Assembly (NCBI GenBank): GCA_020633775.1
Contig: JACKDA010000017.1
Coordinates: 1 to 32,768 of the forward strand
DNA length: 32,768 nucleotides
Direction: 5' to 3'
DNA from: Gemmatimonadales bacterium
GTDB lineage: Bacteria > Gemmatimonadota > Gemmatimonadetes > Gemmatimonadales > GWC2-71-9
The position numbers were made by a program, and so were the translations under genes. Of the stretch, positions 1 through 6,116 are shown in pieces (within the stretch, counting starts at the first letter, position 1; each line of letters starts with the position of its first letter). Below the pieces are notes generated by a model. That model worked only from the letters and a program-made list of their open reading frames with translations. It had not been told where the DNA came from and did not search any database.

Positions 1-248
1 TCGCGGCCGGCCCCGCCCCAGCTGTACGCCTCGCGGAGCAGCGGGCGCTCGCCGCGGGCGGCCACGGTGTCGAAGTCCGTCGGCATCATCACCGGCGTCG
101 TCTCGGCCGGCGGCTGCGACGGATCACCGGCGGCGGCCCGGGCCGCTTCCTGCTCGGGCGTCAGGATCTGGCCACCGGGATCCTCGGGTGCCCCGCCGCA
201 GGCGGTCACCAGGAGGGCGAGCATCAGGAGGGCCTCACGTGCCGGCAT
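1..248 (-). CDS. PilP-like pilus assembly lipoprotein (N-terminal part, runs off the left edge)
   Basis: The first 82 codons are visible; the gene continues beyond the window edge. The product starts MPAREALLMLALLVTACGG, a short hydrophobic signal ending in a lipobox (V-T-A-C), so it should be a lipid-anchored envelope protein. A proline- and alanine-rich, probably disordered stretch follows, which is how PilP proteins usually begin. The ATG at 248 overlaps the end of pilO by 14 bases and has a GGAGGA ribosome site about 8 bases upstream. In type IV pilus operons the gene after pilO is normally pilP, whose lipoprotein links the PilNO inner-membrane complex to the PilQ secretin. The PilP call rests on lipobox plus position; the conserved PilP domain lies outside the window. 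Confidence 0.6.
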   Translation of the reverse strand, partial: MPAREALLMLALLVTACGGAPEDPGGQILTPEQEAARAAAGDPSQPPAETTPVMMPTDFDTVAARGERPLLREAYSWGGAGR

Positions 249-864
249 TGATCGAGTCCTCCGCGGCCTGCGTGGCCTTGACGTAGGTGCGGACGTTGAA
301 CCGCGCCTCGAGCATCGAGAGGGTGTCGCCGAAGATGCGGGCCCGGGCCGGCTCGGCCCGCACCACCGACACCTCCGTCGGCACCATGATCCGGCGCAGC
401 GAGGCGACATCGGTGAGGAACGCCCCGACCTGGTTGTATCGGCCGACGACGCTGAACTGGTAGCTATAGGTGTCGAACGGCTCCGGGCCGACGGTCGGGG
501 CGGCGGGGACGAAGTTCGAGACGGTGAGCCCGCGCACCTTGGCGCGGAGGTTCACGTCATCGAGGATGTTCGCCACCTCGCGCTGCTCCGGGACCAGCGA
601 GCGGAGGACGTCGAGCGACTTGCGGTACGCCTCGGTGCGGGCCTGGACGTCCTCGACCGACTCGCGGGCGAGGTCGCTCTTCGCGGTGTCGATCTGGGCC
701 TGCAGCGTCGCGAGGGTGTCCTCCTTCGCGGCGACCGCCTCCTGCCGCGACCGGACCCCGTCGATGCCGAGGTAGTTGAGCACGTCCCCCGACCAGCCGA
801 TGTAGCCGACGCCGAGGGCGATCAGGCCGAGGAGGACCGTGGTGGACTTGGGCGTGTCGGCCAT
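235..864 (-). CDS. pilO: PilO, type IV pilus inner-membrane alignment protein
   Basis: This 209-residue bitopic protein has a short cytoplasmic N-terminus, one membrane segment at about residues 9-30, a periplasmic coiled coil at about 40-85, and a ferredoxin-like C-terminal domain. The stretch around SYQFSVVGRYNQVGAFLTDV matches the PilO family, in which PilO pairs with PilN and carries the pilus alignment complex between PilM and PilP/PilQ. It starts 2 bases after the pilN stop and its end overlaps the lipoprotein gene, so the four genes form one transcription unit. Length and order (pilM, pilN, pilO, pilP-like) are typical. Confidence 0.9.
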   Translation of the reverse strand: MADTPKSTTVLLGLIALGVGYIGWSGDVLNYLGIDGVRSRQEAVAAKEDTLATLQAQIDTAKSDLARESVEDVQARTEAYRKSLDVLRSLVPEQREVANILDDVNLRAKVRGLTVSNFVPAAPTVGPEPFDTYSYQFSVVGRYNQVGAFLTDVASLRRIMVPTEVSVVRAEPARARIFGDTLSMLEARFNVRTYVKATQAAEDSINAGT

Positions 865-866
865 GG

Positions 867-1553
867 TCAGTTCTCCACCACCGACTCGAGGATCGGCACC
901 GTCCGCACCACGGACGAGTCGGCCTGCGAGTAGGTCGCCTGGATGATGAAGCTGGTCAGCGCGCGGTTCCCCTCGATCACCGTCTTCGCCTCGATCGGGA
1001 GGACGTTCTGCAGCCAGGGGCTCGCCTCGAGCCGGCGCAGGAAGGCGGTGTAGTTGGCGAGGTCGCCGGTGCGCCCGACGATCCGCAGCGAGGGCAGCGG
1101 GGCCCCGGCGTTCGGGTCATCGAGCGCGGGCGCGGCGGCGACGGCGGAGATCTCGGTGATCCACGTGCCGTCGGGGAGCGAGCCGCCGACCTCGTCGAGG
1201 ATGTGCGGCCACACGAACCGCTCGCGATCGACCGACGAGATGGTGCCGATCTGGCCGAGGATCGAGTCGCGCGCCCGCTCCGCGATCGCCTTCTGGTTCA
1301 TGAAGGCCTGGTAGCGGGCGTGCTCGGTGCGGGCCTCCTCGAGCTGCGGCTCCAGCGCCGAGAGCTTCGCGGAGGTCGAGAACCAGAGGAAGCCGAGGCC
1401 GAGGAGCACGACCGCCCAGAGGGCGGCGACGCCCATCCCGAGCGGATCGCCCATGCCGGCGCCGATCCCCTTGACCTTGTCGCCCATCCCGGCGAACGGC
1501 GAGGCGCCCTTGGCGGCGCGACGCGTGCCGGGACGCAGATTGATGTTGATCAC
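867..1553 (-). CDS. pilN: PilN, type IV pilus inner-membrane protein that binds PilM
   Basis: This 228-residue protein starts with a GTG at 1553 preceded by a good AGGAGG site that overlaps the end of pilM. The first residues read (M)ININ-LRPG, the conserved cytoplasmic PilN tail that docks in the groove of PilM. A membrane segment follows at about residues 42-62, then a coiled coil with many Glu/Ala/Arg, then a periplasmic ferredoxin-like domain (for example ISSVDRERFVWPHILDEVGG). The N-terminus is somewhat longer than in Pseudomonas PilN, with a glycine-rich spacer (about residues 14-40) between the motif and the membrane. PilN and PilO are expected to form a heterodimer. Confidence 0.9.
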   Translation of the reverse strand: MININLRPGTRRAAKGASPFAGMGDKVKGIGAGMGDPLGMGVAALWAVVLLGLGFLWFSTSAKLSALEPQLEEARTEHARYQAFMNQKAIAERARDSILGQIGTISSVDRERFVWPHILDEVGGSLPDGTWITEISAVAAAPALDDPNAGAPLPSLRIVGRTGDLANYTAFLRRLEASPWLQNVLPIEAKTVIEGNRALTSFIIQATYSQADSSVVRTVPILESVVEN

Positions 1554-1566
1554 GGGAAGGCCCTCC

Positions 1567-2607
1567 TCATGCGGCCGCCCGGAGGGCGAGGCCGACGGGA
1601 AGCATCAGCAGGGGGGCGACATCGTCGATCGCGTAGCCGGCGAACGCCTCGGGCGCCGCGTCGATCCGCTCGACCGGGTGCGCCTGGGTGACCTGCACCT
1701 TGAGGCGGTCGGCGAGGACGCTGGCGAGCCCCGGGACGCGCGAGCCGCCCCCGGTCAGGTACACCCGGGTGAGGCCGCCACTGCGCGACGAGGTCTGCAG
1801 GAACGCCGCGGCGCGCTCGATCCCGAGCGCCATCTCCTCGCCGCGGGTGGCGACGTGCGGCGCCAGCGACGGGTCGAGATCGCCACCGCGCACGATGCGG
1901 TCGGCGGCGTCGGCCGCCATCCCGCGCTCGCGCTGCAGGTCCTCGCGCAGCCGGCGCACCCCGACCGGCAGGTCGCGGGTCAGGACGGGGACGCCGTCCT
2001 CGAGGAGGTTCACGATCGTGGTCTCGTGCCCGATGTTCGCCAGCGCCACGATCCCCTTCATCGCCTCGGGATAGTTGCGCTCGAAGGCGTTGTGGAGGGC
2101 GAACGCCTCGACGTCGATGACGCGGGCGTCAAGGCCGATCTCGGCGAGCAGCGCGAGCTTCGACTCCACCAGTTCCCGCTTCGCCGCGACGAGCAGGACC
2201 TGCATCTGCAGGCCGTCGCCCTCGGGATCGAGGATCTGGAAGTCGAGCTCGACGTTCTCCGGATCGAACGGGACGTGCTGGTCCGCTTCCCAGCGGATCA
2301 CCTCCCTGGCCTCGGCCTCCTTCATCCGATCCATCTGGATCTTCTTGATGATGACGTCGCGGCCACCTACGGCCACGACCACGTCCCGGGCCTTGATCTG
2401 CGAGGCACCGAGGAGATCGCGCACGGCATTCGCGACGAGTCGCGGATCCATGACTTCGCCCTCGACGATGGCGTCGTCGGCAACCGGAGCGATGGCGATC
2501 TTCTCGATGACCGGGCTACCTGACCCGTGACCGATGACGACTGCCTTGATGAAGCCGCTGCCGATGTCGAGACCCACCGTGGAGCGCGCGCGGGGGAAGA
2601 GCGCCAT
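1567..2607 (-). CDS. pilM: PilM, actin-like cytoplasmic ATPase of the type IV pilus
   Basis: The protein is 346 residues from the ATG at 2607, the usual PilM length. The reading frame stays open upstream to 2898, but the family start is clearly MALFPRARSTVGLDIGSG. Landmarks of the FtsA/actin fold are the phosphate-1 motif GLDIGSGFIKAVVI at about residue 11, a second phosphate motif ANIGHETTIVNLL, and the adenosine motif LTGGGSRVPGL near the C-terminus. PilM binds the PilN tail on the cytoplasmic face and couples the pilus motor to the PilNOP complex. It is the first gene of the pilMNO unit and has its own upstream promoter candidate, separated from the minor pilin genes by 184 bases. Confidence 0.93.
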   Translation of the reverse strand: MALFPRARSTVGLDIGSGFIKAVVIGHGSGSPVIEKIAIAPVADDAIVEGEVMDPRLVANAVRDLLGASQIKARDVVVAVGGRDVIIKKIQMDRMKEAEAREVIRWEADQHVPFDPENVELDFQILDPEGDGLQMQVLLVAAKRELVESKLALLAEIGLDARVIDVEAFALHNAFERNYPEAMKGIVALANIGHETTIVNLLEDGVPVLTRDLPVGVRRLREDLQRERGMAADAADRIVRGGDLDPSLAPHVATRGEEMALGIERAAAFLQTSSRSGGLTRVYLTGGGSRVPGLASVLADRLKVQVTQAHPVERIDAAPEAFAGYAIDDVAPLLMLPVGLALRAAA

Positions 2608-2640
2608 AGGAGCCCGGATTGTGCGGTGAGGGGTTGAGAT

Positions 2641-2670
2641 ACGGTACAAGCACCAGACCCGATGCGTCAA
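2641..2670 (-). promoter_or_regulatory. Candidate sigma-70-type promoter of pilMNO
   Basis: On the minus strand a TTGACG -35 box (2665-2670) stands 18 bases before a weak TACCGT -10 box (2641-2646). Transcription would start near 2634, giving a leader of about 27 bases before the pilM ATG. The -35 is good and the -10 is poor. The 184-base gap between the minor pilin genes and pilM makes a separate promoter here likely. Confidence 0.4.
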
Positions 2671-2753
2671 GTGAGGTACCGATCGGCAACCCGTTGTCCG
2701 GGGGCCACTTACGGCCGTGAGTCCCCGGGCGAGACCGGAGGCGAACCCCCGGT

Positions 2754-2769
2754 GACCCCTCTCGGGGTC
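2754..2769 (-). terminator. Small GNRA-loop hairpin after the minor pilin genes
   Basis: A perfect 6-base stem, GACCCC paired with GGGGTC, encloses a GAGA tetraloop when read on the minus strand. It lies 22 bases after the stop of the last minor pilin gene. No T-run follows, so it may be a weak terminator, an RNA 3'-end stabiliser, or chance in GC-rich DNA. Confidence 0.3.
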
Positions 2770-2791
2770 GCACCACTCGTGCCAGCGACCA

Positions 2792-3199
2792 TCACCACCC
2801 CGGTCGCTCCTCGAGCACGATGGCAGTATCGGCGGATCGTCGGGCGAGGAGGAGGGTGCCCTGACGCACCGCATGCCCGCGATCCCCGATCGCGCCACGA
2901 CGCACCTCGACCCGCAGCAGGATCAGCCCGCCGGCGCCGGGACGCTCCACGCTCGCCCGCGCCTGCCAGCCGGCCACCGACGGTGCGGGCAGCGCCGCGA
3001 CGCCACCGCTCGGCAACGACCCGGCCGTGGAATCGGCCACCAGCCGGGCCACCGCGGTCGCGGTACCGAGTGCCCACTCCGCCTCGAGGGCAACGCGACG
3101 CTCCTCCACCAGTCGCACCTCGGCCGTCGCGAGTTGCAGGGCGAGGAGGGCCGATCCCTCGACGATCAGCAGGGCAAGCAGGCCGAGGAGGAGGATCAC
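2792..3199 (-). CDS. Minor pseudopilin-like membrane protein (PilX/GspK-type position)
   Basis: From the GTG at 3199 the product is 135 residues. It has a strongly hydrophobic N-terminal helix (VILLLGLLALLIVEGSALLA) followed by an amphipathic, Glu/Arg/Ala-rich helix and a beta-rich tail, the layout of a pilin-like subunit. The GTG sits in a GTGA overlap with the upstream gene stop. An alternative GTG at 3244 would add 15 residues, including a basic leader (RPRHSRRGG) just before the hydrophobic helix. That would look more like a prepilin leader and deserves consideration. It is third of three small pilin-type genes, the place where GspK/PilX proteins usually sit. The family assignment comes from position and architecture, not from a diagnostic motif. 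Confidence 0.6.
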   Translation of the reverse strand: MILLLGLLALLIVEGSALLALQLATAEVRLVEERRVALEAEWALGTATAVARLVADSTAGSLPSGGVAALPAPSVAGWQARASVERPGAGGLILLRVEVRRGAIGDRGHAVRQGTLLLARRSADTAIVLEERPGW

Positions 3200-3888
3200 C
3201 GGGCCACCGCGACGGGAATGCCGAGGGCGGGGATGCCGATCCACGGCAGGTGGACCTGCAACGTCCCGGCGGAATCCGCGAAGCCGATCGGTCCAGCGAA
3301 CGGCCCGAGGAACGGCTGCAGCCCACCACCGGGACGGTCCTCCAATCCGAGCGCGCGAGCGGCCGACGGGCCATAGGCGCGCATCCGGACGGGCGAGACG
3401 ACCCGCGCCCAGGTCGCGCTGTCGACCACCGAATCGAGCAGGACACGGAAGGCCGGCCGCCCACCGCAACTGTCCGCCGCACTGGTCAGGAGCTGCCGAC
3501 GGACCCAGAGGACCGGTTCGAGCCCGAGCAGCAGGTCGAGCTGGTCCCGGCTCGGATCGGGGGCCCGAGTCCACCCCGCGCCACCGGCGTCGAGCCAGAG
3601 GGTCGACCCGACGGCGAGGCACGCGGGGCCCTCGCCGATGCGCCGATCGAAATCGAGGGTGTCGAGCGGGCGGATGCCCAGCGCATGGCCGGCACCGGGG
3701 ATCGCATGCTGAAGGACCGCAGCCAGCAGCCCCGCATCGCGCTGACGCCGCCAGGCCAATTCTGCCCCCTGCACCAACCGGGCACCCGATCGGCCGAGCT
3801 GCCCCACGGCGGCGATGGCGACGCCGAGGAGCACCAGCACCACCAGGAGCTCGAGCAGCGAATGGCCGTGTCGAGTCAGCGACCGCAT
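3196..3888 (-). CDS. Minor pilin, PilW/GspJ-like, with prepilin N-terminus
   Basis: The product is 230 residues from the ATG at 3888. It begins MRSLTRHGHSLLELLVVLVL: a short basic leader, a glycine cleavage site, then hydrophobic residues with Glu at mature position 5, the classic class III signal cleaved by the PilD peptidase. The long C-terminal part has two cysteines (in ADSCGGR and GPACLAV) and no recognisable enzyme motif, as expected for a large minor pilin at the fibre tip. It overlaps the previous gene by 13 bases and the next by 4. Genes of this size in second place of a minor pilin trio are usually PilW/GspJ-like. Confidence 0.75.
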   Translation of the reverse strand: MRSLTRHGHSLLELLVVLVLLGVAIAAVGQLGRSGARLVQGAELAWRRQRDAGLLAAVLQHAIPGAGHALGIRPLDTLDFDRRIGEGPACLAVGSTLWLDAGGAGWTRAPDPSRDQLDLLLGLEPVLWVRRQLLTSAADSCGGRPAFRVLLDSVVDSATWARVVSPVRMRAYGPSAARALGLEDRPGGGLQPFLGPFAGPIGFADSAGTLQVHLPWIGIPALGIPVAVAR

Positions 3889-4163
3889 CGGACCAGGACC
3901 GTCCGGGCGGGGCGACCCGTTGCCGGCGCCAGGACCACCGGGTCGGCCCACGGGGGGCCGGAGCTGCGACAGGTCGAATCGGCCAGGCGGAGGGCGACCG
4001 CCTCCGCGCGACCGAGATCGGCGACCGTGGCCTCCCGGCTGCCGCGATGGGTGACGCCGAGGCGAAGCGCCGCATGCAGGGCGATCACGCCGGCGGCCTC
4101 GATGAGGAGGAGGGCGACCAGCAGTTCGAGCAGGGTGGCGCCGCGGGCGGCGGGCGGGACCAT
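3876..4163 (-). CDS. Small minor pilin, PilV/GspI-like
   Basis: This 95-residue product starts at the ATG at 4163, which has a strong GGAGG site 7 bases upstream. The frame is open further upstream, but that part lacks pilin character. The N-terminus MVPPAARGATLLELLVALLL has a basic leader, a glycine before the cleavage site and Glu at mature position 5. The mature protein is only about 87 residues, short for PilV/GspI, and carries two cysteines that could form a disulfide. It is the first gene of a three-gene minor pilin cluster lying just after the terminator of the first major pilin gene. Confidence 0.7.
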   Translation of the reverse strand: MVPPAARGATLLELLVALLLIEAAGVIALHAALRLGVTHRGSREATVADLGRAEAVALRLADSTCRSSGPPWADPVVLAPATGRPARTVLVRCGR

Positions 4164-4232
4164 GGTGAGCCTCCGGGAGGGGTGGACCCGAAGGATCCTC
4201 GCCCCCTTGCGCCTTGCATGGCCCAAAGCGAC

Positions 4233-4266
4233 GCGGGCCCCCCGCGCGATTGCGCGAGGGGCCCGC
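4233..4266 (-). terminator. Strong hairpin after the first major pilin gene
   Basis: Nine paired bases (GCGGGCCCC with GGGGCCCGC), one mismatch and five more pairs close a 4-base loop. It lies 24 bases after the pilin stop codon on the minus strand. The downstream run is GTCGCTTTGGG, so the T-tract is weak, but stem strength and position point to a terminator separating this pilin gene from the minor pilin genes. Confidence 0.65.
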
Positions 4267-4289
4267 CCGGTCCAGTCCTCAGGTCCGGC

Positions 4290-4664
4290 TCAGCTGCAGG
4301 CGATCTGACCGTCGGTGGTGGTGCCCGAGCCGACCGTCACCGTGCACTGCTTCGGGTTGGTCGTGATCGAGGCGTTGGTCACCGTCGCGGTGAACGACTG
4401 CGTGGTCCCGGACACCGTGAAGGTGTTGCCGCTCGACTGCTGGAACAGCTGCGAGGAGAGCGAGCCCGTGTAGGTCGAGAAGTCCGAGAAGTAGGCCTCC
4501 TGCGCGGTCATCATGTTCCGCAGGTCGGTCTTGACCGAGGCCAGCTTGGCCTTGTCCTTGGTCGCCGCGAACTTCGGGATCGCGATGGCGGCCAGGATGC
4601 CGATGATCACGACCACGATCAGCAGCTCGATGAGGGTGAAACCCTTGCGATTGGTGGACAGCAT
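4290..4664 (-). CDS. Type IV major pilin, paralogue 1
   Basis: The prepilin is 124 residues from the ATG at 4664, with GGGAG a few bases upstream. The start MLSTNRKG|FTLIELL gives a basic 8-residue leader, a prepilin peptidase site after Gly8 and Glu at mature position 5. The conserved hydrophobic N-terminal helix follows, ending near AIAIPKFAA. The variable head domain lies at about residues 55-85. The C-terminus carries two cysteines (PKQCTV and QIACS) that probably form the D-region disulfide. It differs from paralogue 3 at only five positions (3, 4 and three later). The gene has its own sigma-54-type promoter and terminator hairpin, so it is probably monocistronic. Confidence 0.92.
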   Translation of the reverse strand: MLSTNRKGFTLIELLIVVVIIGILAAIAIPKFAATKDKAKLASVKTDLRNMMTAQEAYFSDFSTYTGSLSSQLFQQSSGNTFTVSGTTQSFTATVTNASITTNPKQCTVTVGSGTTTDGQIACS

Positions 4665-4756
4665 GGCGACTCCCGTTGTGGTGACAGCCCGGAGGATCGG
4701 GAGACGCCGAGGTGCGCCAGGACCCGAGACTGCCACTCCGTTCAGGATCAACTAGT

Positions 4757-4771
4757 GCATTTCTGGTGCCA
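4757..4771 (-). promoter_or_regulatory. Sigma-54 (-24/-12) promoter of pilin paralogue 1
   Basis: On the minus strand the sequence reads TGGCACCAGAAATGCA: a full TGGCAC -24 box, five bases, then ATGC at -12. The invariant GG and GC pairs are exactly 10 bases apart. The -12 element deviates at one base from TTGC. It lies about 93 bases before the start codon, nearly the same distance as the matching element before paralogue 3. The expected activator is PilR, encoded at 12907-14289. Confidence 0.7.
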
Positions 4772-4812
4772 CGGGGGGAGCCAACTTTCGCGCCGCGCCA
4801 CCACGGGACGCG

Positions 4813-4847
4813 AAAACGGGCCGCCGACCCCATGGGTCGGCGGCCCG
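4813..4847 (-). terminator. Rho-independent terminator after pilin paralogue 2
   Basis: A perfect 14-base stem (4817-4830 paired with 4834-4847) with a 3-base loop is followed on the minus strand by TTTT. It begins 23 bases after the stop codon of pilin paralogue 2. This is the best intrinsic terminator in the window. Confidence 0.88.
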
Positions 4848-4869
4848 CCGGCGCCCCGGGGACCGGGGC

Positions 4870-5244
4870 TCAGCTGCAGGTGATCTGGCCGTCGGTCGAG
4901 GTCCCGGCGCCCACGGTCACCGTGCACTGCTTGGGATTCGTGGTGATCGAGGCGTTGGTGACCGTCGCGGTGAACGACTGGGTCGTGCCGCTCATGTTCA
5001 GCGAGTTCCCCGAGGACGGGGTGAAGGTCTGGCTCGACAGGCTGCCGGTGTAGAGCGCCCAGTCGATGTAGTACGCCTCCTGCGCCGTCATGATGTTGCG
5101 GAGGTCGCTGCGGACCGAGGCGAGCTTCGCCTTGTCCTTGGTCGCCGCAAACTTCGGGATCGCGATCGCGGCCAGGATGCCGATGATGACGATCACGAGC
5201 AGCAGCTCGATGAGGGTGAAGCCTCGACGCCTGTTCCCGACCAT
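4870..5244 (-). CDS. Type IV major pilin, paralogue 2 (diverged)
   Basis: The prepilin is 124 residues, beginning MVGNRRRG|FTLIELL with the same cleavage site and Glu5 as its neighbours. By eye it differs from paralogue 3 at about 23 positions. These cluster in the leader and in the head region (about residues 58-84, for example YYIDWALYTG in place of YFSDFATYTG). The helix end, the segment SGTTQSFTATVTNASITTNP and the cysteine-bearing tail are unchanged. I find no sigma-54 promoter in the 213 bases upstream, unlike both neighbours. It has its own strong terminator. It may be a pilin expressed under other conditions, or a reservoir of variable head sequence. Confidence 0.9.
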   Translation of the reverse strand: MVGNRRRGFTLIELLLVIVIIGILAAIAIPKFAATKDKAKLASVRSDLRNIMTAQEAYYIDWALYTGSLSSQTFTPSSGNSLNMSGTTQSFTATVTNASITTNPKQCTVTVGAGTSTDGQITCS

Positions 5245-5403
5245 GCATGCCCCCGCGTTGGGCCCGCCTCCCGGCGAGCCATCCGACCGTCACCCGGCCC
5301 CAGAATCTACCTCGAGAACCCGCCCGACTGGCCTTCCGGCCCCTGACCCGGACACACCCGGGGGGTCGAGGTCGACCCTGACGGCTGTCCCCGACCCCCC
5401 GAT

Positions 5404-5445
5404 CTCACCCGGAGCCGACGGCACGCGCGCGTCGGCCCGGGCGAG
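5404..5445 (-). terminator. Hairpin after pilin paralogue 3
   Basis: Starting 13 bases after the pilin stop, a 7-base stem (GCCGACG with CGTCGGC) is extended, after a bulged base, by nine more positions with one mismatch. No clear T-run follows. A second looser stem (GGGGGGTCG with CGACCCCCC, 5360-5400) lies just beyond. Stem length and position suggest termination, as at the other two pilin genes. Confidence 0.55.
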
Positions 5446-5457
5446 GAGTATCCCGGC

Positions 5458-5832
5458 TCAGCTGCAGGTGATCTGGCCGTCCGTGGTGGTGCCCGAGCCG
5501 ACCGTCACCGTGCACTGCTTCGGGTTCGTCGTGATCGAGGCGTTGGTCACCGTCGCGGTGAAGGACTGCGTGGTCCCGGACACCGTGAAGGTGTTGCCGC
5601 TCGACTGCTGGAAGATCTGCGACGACAGCGAACCGGTGTAGGTCGCGAAGTCGGAGAAGTAGGCCTCCTGGGCGGTCATCATGTTCCGCAGGTCGGTCTT
5701 GACCGACGCCAGCTTGGCCTTGTCCTTGGTCGCAGCGAACTTCGGGATCGCGATGGCGGCCAGGATGCCGATGATCACGACAACGATCAGCAGCTCGATG
5801 AGGGTGAAACCCTTGCGATTCTTGACCAGCAT
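5458..5832 (-). CDS. Type IV major pilin, paralogue 3
   Basis: The prepilin is 124 residues from the ATG at 5832, with AGGAG about 8 bases upstream. The start MLVKNRKG|FTLIELL shows the prepilin peptidase site and Glu5. The fold is the standard long N-terminal helix plus small head with two C-terminal cysteines. It is about 96% identical to paralogue 1. A canonical sigma-54 promoter lies about 100 bases upstream and a hairpin follows the stop, so it should be a single-gene transcript. By promoter quality it is probably the main pilA gene. Confidence 0.93.
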   Translation of the reverse strand: MLVKNRKGFTLIELLIVVVIIGILAAIAIPKFAATKDKAKLASVKTDLRNMMTAQEAYFSDFATYTGSLSSQIFQQSSGNTFTVSGTTQSFTATVTNASITTNPKQCTVTVGSGTTTDGQITCS

Positions 5833-5931
5833 GTGGCAGTGCTCCTGAAGAGATGTGGAAAGTTCCGTGTGAGGGCGGCGTCTCACACGCCACTCGGCTG
5901 GTTGGTATCACCACCCTCCGGCATGACAGAG

Positions 5932-5948
5932 GGCAACTGGAGTGCCAA
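5932..5948 (-). promoter_or_regulatory. Canonical sigma-54 promoter of pilin paralogue 3
   Basis: On the minus strand the sequence reads TTGGCACTCCAGTTGCC, matching YTGGCAC-N5-TTGC with GG and GC exactly 10 bases apart. Transcription would start about 12 bases past the GC, leaving a leader of roughly 90 bases. In Pseudomonas and other bacteria pilA is transcribed by sigma-54 RNA polymerase under PilSR control. A pilS/pilR-like pair is encoded at 12907-15950 in this window. Confidence 0.82.
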
Positions 5949-6116
5949 ACTCCCCGCGTGGTGGCTAAATTGTTGTCGGATCACGATTTCGAGGCTCGGC
6001 ACCCGGGCCGAACCAGATCGGGCAATGCCCGCCTCGCCCGGTAGATTGCAACGCGGCATCCCTGCGACACCCCCCGGAGATCCCCCTGTGCGACTCATCC
6101 CTCACCTCGGCCGCCG

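Noticed and set aside
1567..2898. Longer pilM with about 97 extra N-terminal residues
   Set aside because: The conserved PilM start is at 2607; the extra part is low-complexity and covers a promoter-like sequence.
5360..5400. GGGGGGTCG/CGACCCCCC stem as the main terminator of pilin paralogue 3
   Set aside because: The loop is 23 bases and no T-run follows; the stem at 5404-5445 is closer to the stop and stronger.
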